Origin: an uncultured Dehalococcoidia bacterium
Lineage (GTDB): Bacteria; Chloroflexota; Dehalococcoidia; Tepidiformales; Tepidiformaceae
Assembly: GCA_937864275.1 (NCBI GenBank)
Contig: CALMIW010000433.1
Span: forward strand, 1-8,226
Reading direction: 5' to 3'
DNA: 8,226 bases
Shown here in pieces: positions 1-5,529 of the stretch; position 1 is the first letter of the stretch, and every line of letters starts with the position of its first letter. The translations under genes and the position numbers were made by a program. The notes beneath the pieces are model-generated. The model was not told the origin of the DNA, ran no database searches, and saw only the letters and a list, made by a program, of their open reading frames with translations.

Positions 1-981
1 GTTGTCATCACGAAGCCGGGTGGCCCGGAGGTCCTCCAACTCCAGGACGTTCCCGAACCGATCCCCGGCCCGGAAGACCTCCTCGTCCGCGTTTGCGCAA
101 CCGCGCTCAACCGCGCCGACATCCTCCAGCGCATGGGAGGCTATCCCCAGCCCGGCCCGAAGCCCCCGCTCGACATCCCCGGGATGGAGTACGCGGGCGA
201 AGTGCTCGCGGCCGGCGCCCGCGTCGAGGGCTTCTCGCCCGGCGACCGCGTCATGGGCCTCCTCGTGGGCGGTGGCTACGCCGAGCAGATCGTCACCCAC
301 TTCCGTCTCGCCATGAAGGTGCCCGCCAACCTCTCGTGGGAGGAGGCCGGGGCAACCCCGGAGGTCTACATCACCGCCCACGACGCCCTCCTCCAGTGCG
401 GCCTCGTCGCCGGCGAGACCGTCCTCATCCATGCGGCCGGCTCCGGCGTTGGCGTCGCCGCGGCCCAGATCGCGAAGATGCTGGGCGCGTCGCTCGTCAT
501 CGGCACCGCCGGCAGCGCCGAAAAGCTCGCCCAGGCGGCCAGCCTCGGGCTCGATATCGGGGTGAATTACCGCGAGCAGGACTTCGCCGAGGAGGTGCTC
601 AAAGCCACCGGCGGTCGCGGCGTCGATGTCATCCTCGACGTCATCGGCGCCGACTACTGGGACAGGAACATGAAGTCGCTCGCCCAGAAGGGCCGGATGG
701 TGCTCGTCGGGCTCATGGGCGGCAACTCCACCAACGCCAACATCGGCGTCCTCCTCCAGAAGCGCGCCTCGGTGCGCGGCACCACCCTTCGAGGGCGCCC
801 GATCGAAGAGAAAGGCCTCGCCACCCGCGCCTTTGAAAAGAGCGTGCTGCCGCACATCGCCAGCGGCCGCATCAAGGTCGTTGTCGACCGCGTCTACCCG
901 CTTGCCGAAGCCGCTGCCGCCCAGGAATACATGGGCGCGAACCAGAACTTCGGCAAGGTCGTCCTCCGCGTCGGTGACTGA
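1..981 (+). CDS. PIG3-type NAD(P)H:quinone oxidoreductase, 5'-truncated
   Basis: Zinc-independent medium-chain dehydrogenase/reductase of the quinone oxidoreductase (PIG3/TP53I3) branch, expected to reduce quinones or enones with NADPH in the cytoplasm. The frame is open from base 1 and reads VVITKPGGPEVLQL, which matches the usual start of this family minus two to four residues, so the start codon lies just outside the window; 326 residues are visible. The GroES-like N-terminal domain carries the ALNRAD motif (residues 35-40), and the Rossmann nucleotide site is HAAGSGVG (144-151). A GLMGG segment and the C-terminal NFGKVVL motif also follow human PIG3 closely. The Cys/His zinc ligands of alcohol dehydrogenases are absent, as expected. 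Its last 8 bases overlap the next gene, suggesting translational coupling. An internal ATG at 133 would remove part of the GroES-like fold and is not the real start. Family assignment is secure; the physiological substrate is not known. Confidence 0.95.
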   Translation, partial: VVITKPGGPEVLQLQDVPEPIPGPEDLLVRVCATALNRADILQRMGGYPQPGPKPPLDIPGMEYAGEVLAAGARVEGFSPGDRVMGLLVGGGYAEQIVTHFRLAMKVPANLSWEEAGATPEVYITAHDALLQCGLVAGETVLIHAAGSGVGVAAAQIAKMLGASLVIGTAGSAEKLAQAASLGLDIGVNYREQDFAEEVLKATGGRGVDVILDVIGADYWDRNMKSLAQKGRMVLVGLMGGNSTNANIGVLLQKRASVRGTTLRGRPIEEKGLATRAFEKSVLPHIASGRIKVVVDRVYPLAEAAAAQEYMGANQNFGKVVLRVGD

Positions 982-1933
982 CTCGGAGTCGCCGGCGGGT
1001 TGGCGGGGGCCGCCGCTGGTCTGTCCCGGCTGCCGGCGCGAGGGACTGTCGTGGCGGCTCGGCCCAGACCTTGATTGCGCGAACCCGGCCTGCGGCGCGC
1101 GCTACCCATGGCTGACGCCCGGCATCCCCGCCGTCGTCGCGCAGGGCGTTCGGGAACGCCTCGCGGAGTCCGATGCGCCCGGGCCGCTCCCGCTGCAGGG
1201 AGGGCTGCAGCCGATGCTCGCTGCCCTCGTGCCCGCGTCCCCCGCATTCGGACCGCTCGCCCGCGCCGGCATCTTCCTGCGTGCGCTGCGCGCGGATGGC
1301 GAAGAGCCGTTCTACGGCGAACTCTGCGAAGCCCTGCTCCCGCACTTGGGGCCGGCCGCCGCGGTCGCCGACCTCGGTTGCGGCGCCGGGAATCTCGCCT
1401 TCGAGATAGCGCGGCGCGCGCCGGCGAACGTCGCCGGCATCGACCTCGATGCCCATCTGCTTCGCTGGGCGGAGCGTGCCGCCGGGGGAGAGGAGTTCGA
1501 GGCCCCCGTGCGCATCGACGCCGGCAGGTTCGCCGCCTCGCCGATGCGCGTTCGGCCGGGCATGCCGGGGTCGCGCCTATCCTTCGTCGCGGCCAACGTC
1601 CTCGATCCGCCGTTCGAGCCCGGCAGCTTCGACCTTGTGGCCCTCGTGAACGTCCTCGACGCGGTGCCATACCCGGCCGTTGCGCTTCGCCAGGCCGTTG
1701 CGCTGCTCAAGCCCGGCGGCCTGGTCCTGTTCGCCTCGCCCGACTCCTGGAACGGTGGGACGACCCCGCCGAAGCGCTGGCTGGCGACGACCGCAGCCGG
1801 CTGGGACCGGGTGTTCGCCCGGGAGGGGCTTGAAACGCTTCGGCGGATCGATGATCTTGAGTGGCGCCTGCGAGATACGCCGCGCCTGCATCACCTCTAC
1901 AGGGTGCACGGCCGGCTCCTCCAAAAGCGCTGA
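974..1933 (+). CDS. Class I SAM-dependent methyltransferase with N-terminal zinc ribbon
   Basis: Predicted cytoplasmic methyltransferase of 319 residues. Residues 17-40 hold CPGC and then Cys35 and Cys40, followed by a GIPAVV stretch; this resembles the Trm112-like zinc ribbon found before UbiE/RlmA-type methyltransferase domains. The Rossmann domain starts with SAM motif I, VADLGCGAGN (131-140), then an acidic ribose-binding strand, AGIDLDA (154-160), a FDLVALVNVLDAV strand (219-231) and LKPGGLVLFASP (245-256). The frame is open upstream to 833, but that part is a shadow of the oxidoreductase, so I chose GTG at 974, in the arrangement GTGACTGA overlapping the upstream stop. No strong Shine-Dalgarno is visible, consistent with coupling to the preceding gene. 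The methyl acceptor cannot be told from sequence; RNA, quinone or small-molecule substrates are all possible. Confidence 0.88.
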   Translation: MTDSESPAGWRGPPLVCPGCRREGLSWRLGPDLDCANPACGARYPWLTPGIPAVVAQGVRERLAESDAPGPLPLQGGLQPMLAALVPASPAFGPLARAGIFLRALRADGEEPFYGELCEALLPHLGPAAAVADLGCGAGNLAFEIARRAPANVAGIDLDAHLLRWAERAAGGEEFEAPVRIDAGRFAASPMRVRPGMPGSRLSFVAANVLDPPFEPGSFDLVALVNVLDAVPYPAVALRQAVALLKPGGLVLFASPDSWNGGTTPPKRWLATTAAGWDRVFAREGLETLRRIDDLEWRLRDTPRLHHLYRVHGRLLQKR

Positions 1934-2208
1934 ACCTGCCGCCAGGAGCCTCGAATGCGCCGCTTCCTTTCCCGGTCTTCCCCCGAGAAGAAGTCGTTGC
2001 GCCGGACCTCGGCCGGGATTGCGCGCACGGGTGCCCCGCCTGCCCCCATCCGGGGGCGTTCCTCGAATTCGACGACGAAGGCGCCAGTACACTCCTCCCT
2101 GCGGACCGCCTGCTTCTGGACGGCGGCACGCTCGAACTTCACAGCGCCGCGCTCGACGATGCCGGCGACTTCGCCCTCGAAGATGCCCAGGACTTCGATC
2201 TCGACTAG
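1861..2208 (+). CDS. Small acidic protein with CxxxCxxC cluster; start uncertain
   Basis: I do not recognise this protein. The convincing part begins around base 1960 and runs to a TAG at 2206-2208: it has a DCAHGCPACPHPG segment with three closely spaced cysteines and a histidine, followed by a strongly acidic, Asp/Leu-rich C-terminus, with good G/C third-position bias. The CxxxCxxC and His could bind a metal, but this is inference. The given start is the only ATG/GTG/TTG start in frame (GTG at 1861), and it would overlap the methyltransferase by 73 nt. That overlapping part has poor third-position bias, so the real start is probably later: CTG at 1930 (overlapping the upstream stop as CTGA) or CTG at 1936. 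A good AGGAG at 1943-1947 precedes an ATG at 1955 that lies in the wrong frame by one base, which hints at a lost base in the C run 1980-1984. Likely third gene of the upstream operon. Confidence 0.6.
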   Translation: MAPARYAAPASPLQGARPAPPKALNLPPGASNAPLPFPVFPREEVVAPDLGRDCAHGCPACPHPGAFLEFDDEGASTLLPADRLLLDGGTLELHSAALDDAGDFALEDAQDFDLD

Positions 2209-2223
2209 CGCCGATGCGAACGC

Positions 2224-2250
2224 AAAAACAGCCCGGCGGGTGCCGGGCTG
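2224..2250 (-). terminator. Rho-independent terminator for the 98-aa gene
   Basis: On the minus strand this reads as a 9-bp perfect GC-rich stem (arm CAGCCCGGC, 4-nt loop, arm GCCGGGCTG at plus 2229-2250) followed directly by five T residues (plus A's 2224-2228). It sits 23 nt beyond the stop of the minus-strand four-cysteine gene. On the plus strand the hairpin is followed by TAACTGAG rather than a T tract, so it should act weakly, if at all, on the plus-strand operon that converges here. Confidence 0.85.
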
Positions 2251-2272
2251 TAACTGAGTTCGCGGACTCGGA

Positions 2273-2569
2273 CTAGATGATCGCGGCGCTGCCGGAAAGC
2301 TCCGGCTCGGGCTCCGGGGCTGCTTCCGCTTCGGGTGCGGGCTCCGCCTTGGCGGCCCGTTCCATCTGCTCGAGACCCTGCATGCTGAACCCGAGGTCGC
2401 CGAGTTCGCAAAGGAAACTGCAGTACGTCAGCTTCAGCGCGCTGGTGGACTTGTTCACCATGTAGAGGAGGTTGCAGCGCTTGCAGCGCGGCATCGAAAC
2501 CAGTTCGCTGTTCGTCGTCGGGACGGAAACCTGGATGGGCTCGTCGCGGTCTTCAGTGGTGGCGGTCAT
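2273..2569 (-). CDS. Hypothetical protein with CxxC-x17-CxxxC zinc-binding pattern
   Basis: 98-residue protein of unknown function. The centre carries Cys29, Cys32, Cys50 and Cys54, spaced like a small treble-clef or zinc-ribbon finger (PRCKRCN, then YCSFLC). Residues 55-72 look helical and amphipathic, and the tail (73-92) is an Ala/Pro/Glu-rich low-complexity acidic stretch that is probably disordered. No signal peptide or membrane segment is seen. The ATG at 2567-2569 is preceded by a GGAGTGAGG purine stretch about 11-19 nt upstream, and a CATACT -10-like box lies at 2595-2600. A strong terminator follows, so the gene is probably monocistronic. The finger could mediate nucleic-acid or protein contacts; that is inference from the cysteine pattern only. 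Confidence 0.8.
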   Translation of the reverse strand: MTATTEDRDEPIQVSVPTTNSELVSMPRCKRCNLLYMVNKSTSALKLTYCSFLCELGDLGFSMQGLEQMERAAKAEPAPEAEAAPEPEPELSGSAAII

Positions 2570-2594
2570 GTGTAATCCAACCTCACTCCACCTC

Positions 2595-2600
2595 AGTATG
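2595..2600 (-). promoter_or_regulatory. Candidate -10 box (CATACT) of the 98-aa gene
   Basis: Minus-strand CATACT matches TATAAT at four of six positions and sits 25 nt before the ATG, leaving room for a short leader with a ribosome site. No recognisable -35 hexamer appears 16-18 nt upstream. Support comes mainly from its likeness to TATACT before the DUF302 gene; both are followed by GAG. Confidence 0.35.
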
Positions 2601-2640
2601 CCCCATCCGCGCTAAACGCGCGCGAACCGGTAAGGGTTTC

Positions 2641-3762
2641 CTACACTCCTCCAACGTTTCGTCCTCGCTTGCTACCCCGCCGCCAGGCTCGCTTCGCGCT
2701 GCCGAAGGAGCTCGTAGAACCGCGGCATCCACGTCCGCCCCGCATTCTCCGCTTCTTCCAGGTGGGGTAGCCGCTCAGGATGAAGAACGAGAGCCCCATG
2801 TCGTGGAAGGCCAGGAACTTGCGCGCCACCTCTTCGTGCGAGCCGATCACCGTAACGCCGATGCCCCGGCGCACCTGCCCGACGCCCGCCCAGAGGTTTG
2901 GCTCCACCCACAGGTCTTCCCTCGCGACGAACGCCCGCTGGCGCGATTCGCCGGCCGAGTCGGTCGCGGTGAGCACCGATTGCACGCGAGCGACCTGCTC
3001 CGCGGTCACACCCGCCATCTGTTGCTCCGCCGCGGCGATGGCTTCTTCGTGCGTATCCCGCGAAAGCACGTGGAAGCGCACGCCGAAGCGCAACTCGCGT
3101 CCGTTCGCCGCCGCCTTCTCCTTCATCCGGGCGATGCGCTCGGCCATCTGCGGGGTCGATTCACCCCAGAGCAGGTAGGTATCGATCTCGCGGGCGAAAA
3201 TGTCCTCGGCCGGTCCGCTCGCGCCCCCCGCGTAGAGCTTCGGGTAGGGCTGCGTCGCGCATTTCACCATCGGCTTGCAGCCTTCCACCCGGTAGAACTT
3301 GCCCTGGTGGTCGAACTTGCGCTCCGTCCAGTACTTCTTCATGACGTCGATGAACTCGGCCGTGCGCTCGTAGCGCTCGTCGTGCGGGGTGAAGTCGCCG
3401 TCCGCCGCGAGTTCGGCCGGGAACCCGCCGGTAACCACGTTCACCAGCAGCCGGCCGGGCATCATCAGGTCGAAGGTGCTGACCATCTTCGCCGCCACCA
3501 CGGGCGCCACGAAGCCCGGGCGCACCGCGACCAGCATCTTCAGCTTGTCGGTCTTCGCCGCGATCATGCCGCCGACCACCCATGCGTCCTCGCAGGCGTC
3601 CCCCACAGGGATGAGGACGCTGACGAACCCGGCCGCTTCGGCCGCGCGTGAAACCTGGATGAGGTAGTCCAGCGTCGCGGCGCGCTGCACGCCGTCGTAA
3701 CCGAAGGATTCGAGGTCCCCGGAGGTCGGCAGGAACCAGGAGAATTCAGGATCGTGATGCAT
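2641..3762 (-). CDS. SsuD-like FMNH2-dependent alkanesulfonate monooxygenase, frameshifted near 3' end
   Basis: LLM-class flavin-dependent monooxygenase closely resembling E. coli SsuD, which uses FMNH2 and O2 to release sulfite from alkanesulfonates in sulfur scavenging. From the ATG at 3762 (GGAG eight bases upstream) it opens WFLPTSGD and keeps residues matching the SsuD active site: Cys57 in ACEDAW, Arg229 and His231 in FGVRFHV, Arg298/299 in WAGVGQVRRG, and Tyr332 in ILSGYP. After Pro333 the frame goes wrong: as read, a 40-residue Arg/Gly-rich tail runs to the stop at 2641. The next frame encodes HLEEAENAGRTWMPRFYELL and ends SLAAG at a stop at 2672-2674, exactly where SsuD has SGYPHLEEA. 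One C is missing from the run at 2764-2767; restored, the protein is 363 residues. No ssuE reductase or ABC transporter genes are visible alongside. Desulfonation is inferred from similarity; related LLM enzymes act on other substrates. Confidence 0.88.
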   Translation of the reverse strand: MHHDPEFSWFLPTSGDLESFGYDGVQRAATLDYLIQVSRAAEAAGFVSVLIPVGDACEDAWVVGGMIAAKTDKLKMLVAVRPGFVAPVVAAKMVSTFDLMMPGRLLVNVVTGGFPAELAADGDFTPHDERYERTAEFIDVMKKYWTERKFDHQGKFYRVEGCKPMVKCATQPYPKLYAGGASGPAEDIFAREIDTYLLWGESTPQMAERIARMKEKAAANGRELRFGVRFHVLSRDTHEEAIAAAEQQMAGVTAEQVARVQSVLTATDSAGESRQRAFVAREDLWVEPNLWAGVGQVRRGIGVTVIGSHEEVARKFLAFHDMGLSFFILSGYPTWKKRRMRGGRGCRGSTSSFGSAKRAWRRGSKRGRNVGGV

Positions 3763-3800
3763 GGGCGGCACTCCATACCTGCCTCGCGCAGGTGCACAGG

Positions 3801-3830
3801 ATGGTACGCAACCCGCAGCGCCCGTGCCAC
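3801..3830 (-). promoter_or_regulatory. Candidate promoter of the SsuD-like gene
   Basis: On the minus strand, GTGGCA (3825-3830; four of six matches to TTGACA) is followed after 18 bases by TACCAT (3801-3806), 38 nt before the ATG at 3762. The same stretch also holds TGGCACG-N4-CTGC (3815-3829), which resembles a sigma-54 -24/-12 element. Both readings are tentative. Confidence 0.25.
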
Positions 3831-3891
3831 GCTCGCGCTGGCGAGAATCCGCAACAGACGCAGATCGCATACCGTGGTGGGGAATTGGCCC

Positions 3892-3926
3892 TTGTCGGCC
3901 ACAGCCGGGGTTGATAGGGTGATACT
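3892..3926 (+). promoter_or_regulatory. Possible promoter region of the PAP2 gene
   Basis: This AT-richer patch in the divergent intergenic region contains TTGTCG (3892-3897), then TAGGGT (3915-3920, 17-bp spacing) and GATACT (3921-3926). Either of the last two could serve as a -10 box; GATACT resembles the ATACT-type boxes before other genes in the window but has no -35 at proper spacing. The start codon is 53 nt beyond. Confidence 0.22.
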
Positions 3927-3979
3927 CAAGCGTCATTCACCACCCGGCGTGCGGCCGGGGCCAGGGAGAGGACGGTCGT

Positions 3980-4777
3980 GTGGCCATCATCACGCCAGGG
4001 CAGCCCGAAACCCGCAGTGTCCGGGTCACCGAGCGCATCCGCGTCGCCGCTGCCGAACTCACACTCACCGCGGCGATCATGTCCGTCTACTTCCTGCTTC
4101 GGGGCATCCGCCCGGATAACGTCGAAGGCTCGGTCTCTCGCAGCCTCACCCTCATCCGCGTCGAATCCCGGCTCGGAGTCTTCCAGGAGGTCCGCTGGCA
4201 GTCGGCCTTCCTCGATTTCCCCTGGGCCATGTCGGTCGCGAACTTCGTCTACGCCTGGGGCCACTACCCGGTCATGGTCGCTATTGCCGTCTGGCTCGCC
4301 CTAAGGGACCCGGTCCGCTTCCGCTTCGTGCGCAACGTCCTCATCGTCTCCGCCATCATCGGCATCGTGACCTACTGGGTCTGGCCCGCCGCGCCGCCCC
4401 GCCTGATGGAGAGCTACGGCTACGACTTCGGGTTCATCGACACGGTGCATGGCGCGACCAGCAACGTCAGCTACTTCCAGCCCGGCCCCTTCGTCAACAA
4501 CTACGCCGCTCTTCCCAGCTTCCACTTTGGCTGGATCCTGCTCTCCTCCATAGCTGTCTGGACGAACACGACGAGCCGCTGGACCCGGACGGCCGCGGTC
4601 GCCATGTCGGTGCTCATGTGGTGGGCCGTCACGGTCACCGGGAATCACTACTTCTTCGATATGGTGATGGGCGGCGTCGTGGTGGTGCTGTCCTGGATGT
4701 TCGTCCGGGCAATGGGCGACGTTCACCTGCGAGACCTGCCGGCCCGCGCCTGGAGCCAGGTGCGCCGCTCCGCTTAA
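3980..4777 (+). CDS. PAP2-superfamily membrane phosphatase (AUR1/inositol-phosphotransferase-like)
   Basis: Integral membrane protein of 265 residues with about six hydrophobic segments (near 24-42, 84-108, 117-136, 184-196, 203-221 and 228-243). It carries the catalytic pieces of the PAP2_3/AUR1-like branch: WPAAPPRL (135-142), PSFHFGW (179-185, His182) and TGNHYFFD (220-227, His223 and Asp227), where the second histidine would be the nucleophile and the first the acid that protonates the leaving group. Such enzymes hydrolyse or transfer phosphate head groups of lipids, so a role in phosphatidate, undecaprenyl-pyrophosphate or glycolipid metabolism is likely; the substrate is not determined. 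GTG at 3980 is chosen because a purine-rich AGGGAGAGG ends 8 nt upstream. It is divergent from the SsuD-like gene and looks monocistronic. Confidence 0.9.
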   Translation: MAIITPGQPETRSVRVTERIRVAAAELTLTAAIMSVYFLLRGIRPDNVEGSVSRSLTLIRVESRLGVFQEVRWQSAFLDFPWAMSVANFVYAWGHYPVMVAIAVWLALRDPVRFRFVRNVLIVSAIIGIVTYWVWPAAPPRLMESYGYDFGFIDTVHGATSNVSYFQPGPFVNNYAALPSFHFGWILLSSIAVWTNTTSRWTRTAAVAMSVLMWWAVTVTGNHYFFDMVMGGVVVVLSWMFVRAMGDVHLRDLPARAWSQVRRSA

Positions 4778-4920
4778 CACGCCTCCTGCCTGTCCGGGCT
4801 CCCCTCCGACCAAAGGACGAGGCCCTGTGTGCCTCGGCTCACAGCGCCCGGGGATAGTCGCTCCTACCGTCGATCTCAGAGCCGCGGACCGGCGGCGAAC
4901 CAGCGAACAGGAGCAGTTCC

Positions 4921-5223
4921 ATGAGACTCGAACAGCAGACCCGGCCCGGCTCGGGCACGTCCCAGCGGCCGCAGTCCCAGGCGCCTTCCACCCCGAAGTC
5001 CCCGCAGAGCCGCCCCTCGGACGCCGACGCGTTCGATTCCATCACCCGAGATGCTCACCCGCCGCCAGCGCGGCGGATCGGGCCCGGCATCGAGCGGATG
5101 CCGGATTCTCCCGGCCTCGAATCAGGCCGTGCCGTGGGTGAAGAAGCCGGGCAAAGGCAGCGTCGGCACGCGGTGCTGTTGCAGCCCCCGCGGGGCGCGC
5201 GGCCGCCGCTTCTTCAACAGTGA
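4921..5223 (+). CDS. Doubtful ORF: Pro/Gln/Arg-rich, possibly disordered small protein
   Basis: A 100-residue frame opens at an ATG preceded by AGGAG with 7-nt spacing, a better ribosome site than many certain genes here have. The product is Pro/Gln/Ser/Arg-rich with no motif I recognise and would be largely disordered. Its last 102 bases lie antisense to the well-supported small minus-strand gene at 5122-5334, so the C-terminal part at least may be accidental. If the gene is not real, 4778-5121 is a non-coding stretch of about 340 bases in which I see only weak inverted repeats (for example GAGGC/GCCTC around 4818-4835) and no RNA gene. Confidence 0.33.
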   Translation: MRLEQQTRPGSGTSQRPQSQAPSTPKSPQSRPSDADAFDSITRDAHPPPARRIGPGIERMPDSPGLESGRAVGEEAGQRQRRHAVLLQPPRGARPPLLQQ

Positions 5224-5334
5224 ACGGTAAAAGGCGCGCTCTACCCGCATCGAGCATCCAGGGCAGATCCCGTGGGATACCGGGCCCGTACCATCGGACA
5301 TCACATCACCACACCAGGCACACACAACACGCAT
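5122..5334 (-). CDS. Small zinc-knuckle protein (CAWC...SHGICPGC)
   Basis: 70-residue protein starting MRVVCAWCGD with Cys5/Cys8, followed by PVSHGICPGC with Cys24/Cys27, then a helical basic segment (residues 29-50) and a Pro/Leu-rich tail. The CxWCG plus SHGxCPxC arrangement occurs as a small zinc-binding tail or stand-alone domain near signalling proteins in several bacteria; its role is not known to me. The start is well supported: GGAGGT lies 7 nt before the ATG. No membrane segment or signal peptide is seen. It is divergent from the 5530-6303 gene, sharing a 195-bp upstream region, and its 3' half is overlapped by a dubious antisense ORF. Metal binding is inferred from the four cysteines. 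Confidence 0.82.
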   Translation of the reverse strand: MRVVCAWCGDVMSDGTGPVSHGICPGCSMRVERAFYRSLLKKRRPRAPRGLQQHRVPTLPLPGFFTHGTA

Positions 5335-5402
5335 CCGATGTACCTCCGAGAACGTAATTGAAGGCGCATACCGATCGTCCCGCCCCGGGCAGCGGGCGGA
5401 TA

Positions 5403-5418
5403 TCAGGGGAACCCCTGA
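5403..5418. promoter_or_regulatory. Palindrome TCAGGGG-AA-CCCCTGA, possible operator
   Basis: Perfect 7-bp inverted arms around a 2-base centre, too tight to make a stable RNA hairpin but well suited to binding a dimeric repressor. It lies in the divergent region between the zinc-knuckle gene and the 5530-6303 gene. No regulator gene is adjacent, so the binder is unknown. Confidence 0.35.
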
Positions 5419-5423
5419 GAGGG

Positions 5424-5440
5424 TGTAACCGCTCTGTAAC
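5424..5440 (+). promoter_or_regulatory. 11-bp spaced direct repeat TGTAAC-N5-TGTAAC
   Basis: Two identical TGTAAC hexamers repeat with a period of 11 bp, one helical turn, which is how OmpR/PhoB-type response regulators bind. The site lies just after the palindrome and upstream of an AT-rich stretch (5444-5466) that could hold the promoter. The regulator assignment is inference. Confidence 0.35.
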
Positions 5441-5529
5441 CTCTTACTAAGAATTGACGATAACTAGCCAGAATCCCTTTGCATTCGCCTCTGGAGGCTC
5501 CGGAGGAGTTTGATACCATAAGGATCCGC

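Noticed and set aside
133..981. ATG 133 as the start of the quinone oxidoreductase
   Set aside because: The frame is open to base 1 and the upstream residues match the conserved family N-terminus, so the gene is cut by the window edge.
1955..2257. Plus-strand frame with a good AGGAG before its ATG
   Set aside because: Product is Ser/Thr/Arg/Pro-rich shadow sequence over the acidic protein, and it runs into the terminator. Only its start signal is of interest, and that is reported as a possible indel.
2606..2625. CGCGC-TAAAC-GCGCG hairpin after the SsuD-like gene
   Set aside because: Only a 5-bp stem and no T tract on the minus strand; not convincing as a terminator.
2803..3651. Plus-strand open frame of 282 codons
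   Set aside because: Antisense to the SsuD-like gene; His/Arg-rich shadow composition and no homology signature.
5026..5050. GTTCGATTCC resembling a tRNA T-arm
   Set aside because: The flanking bases cannot form the 5-bp T stem and no anticodon or acceptor arm can be drawn around it.
5374..5400. CCCGC / GCGGG inverted repeat as a terminator
   Set aside because: It lies between two divergent genes, has a short stem and no T tract on either strand.
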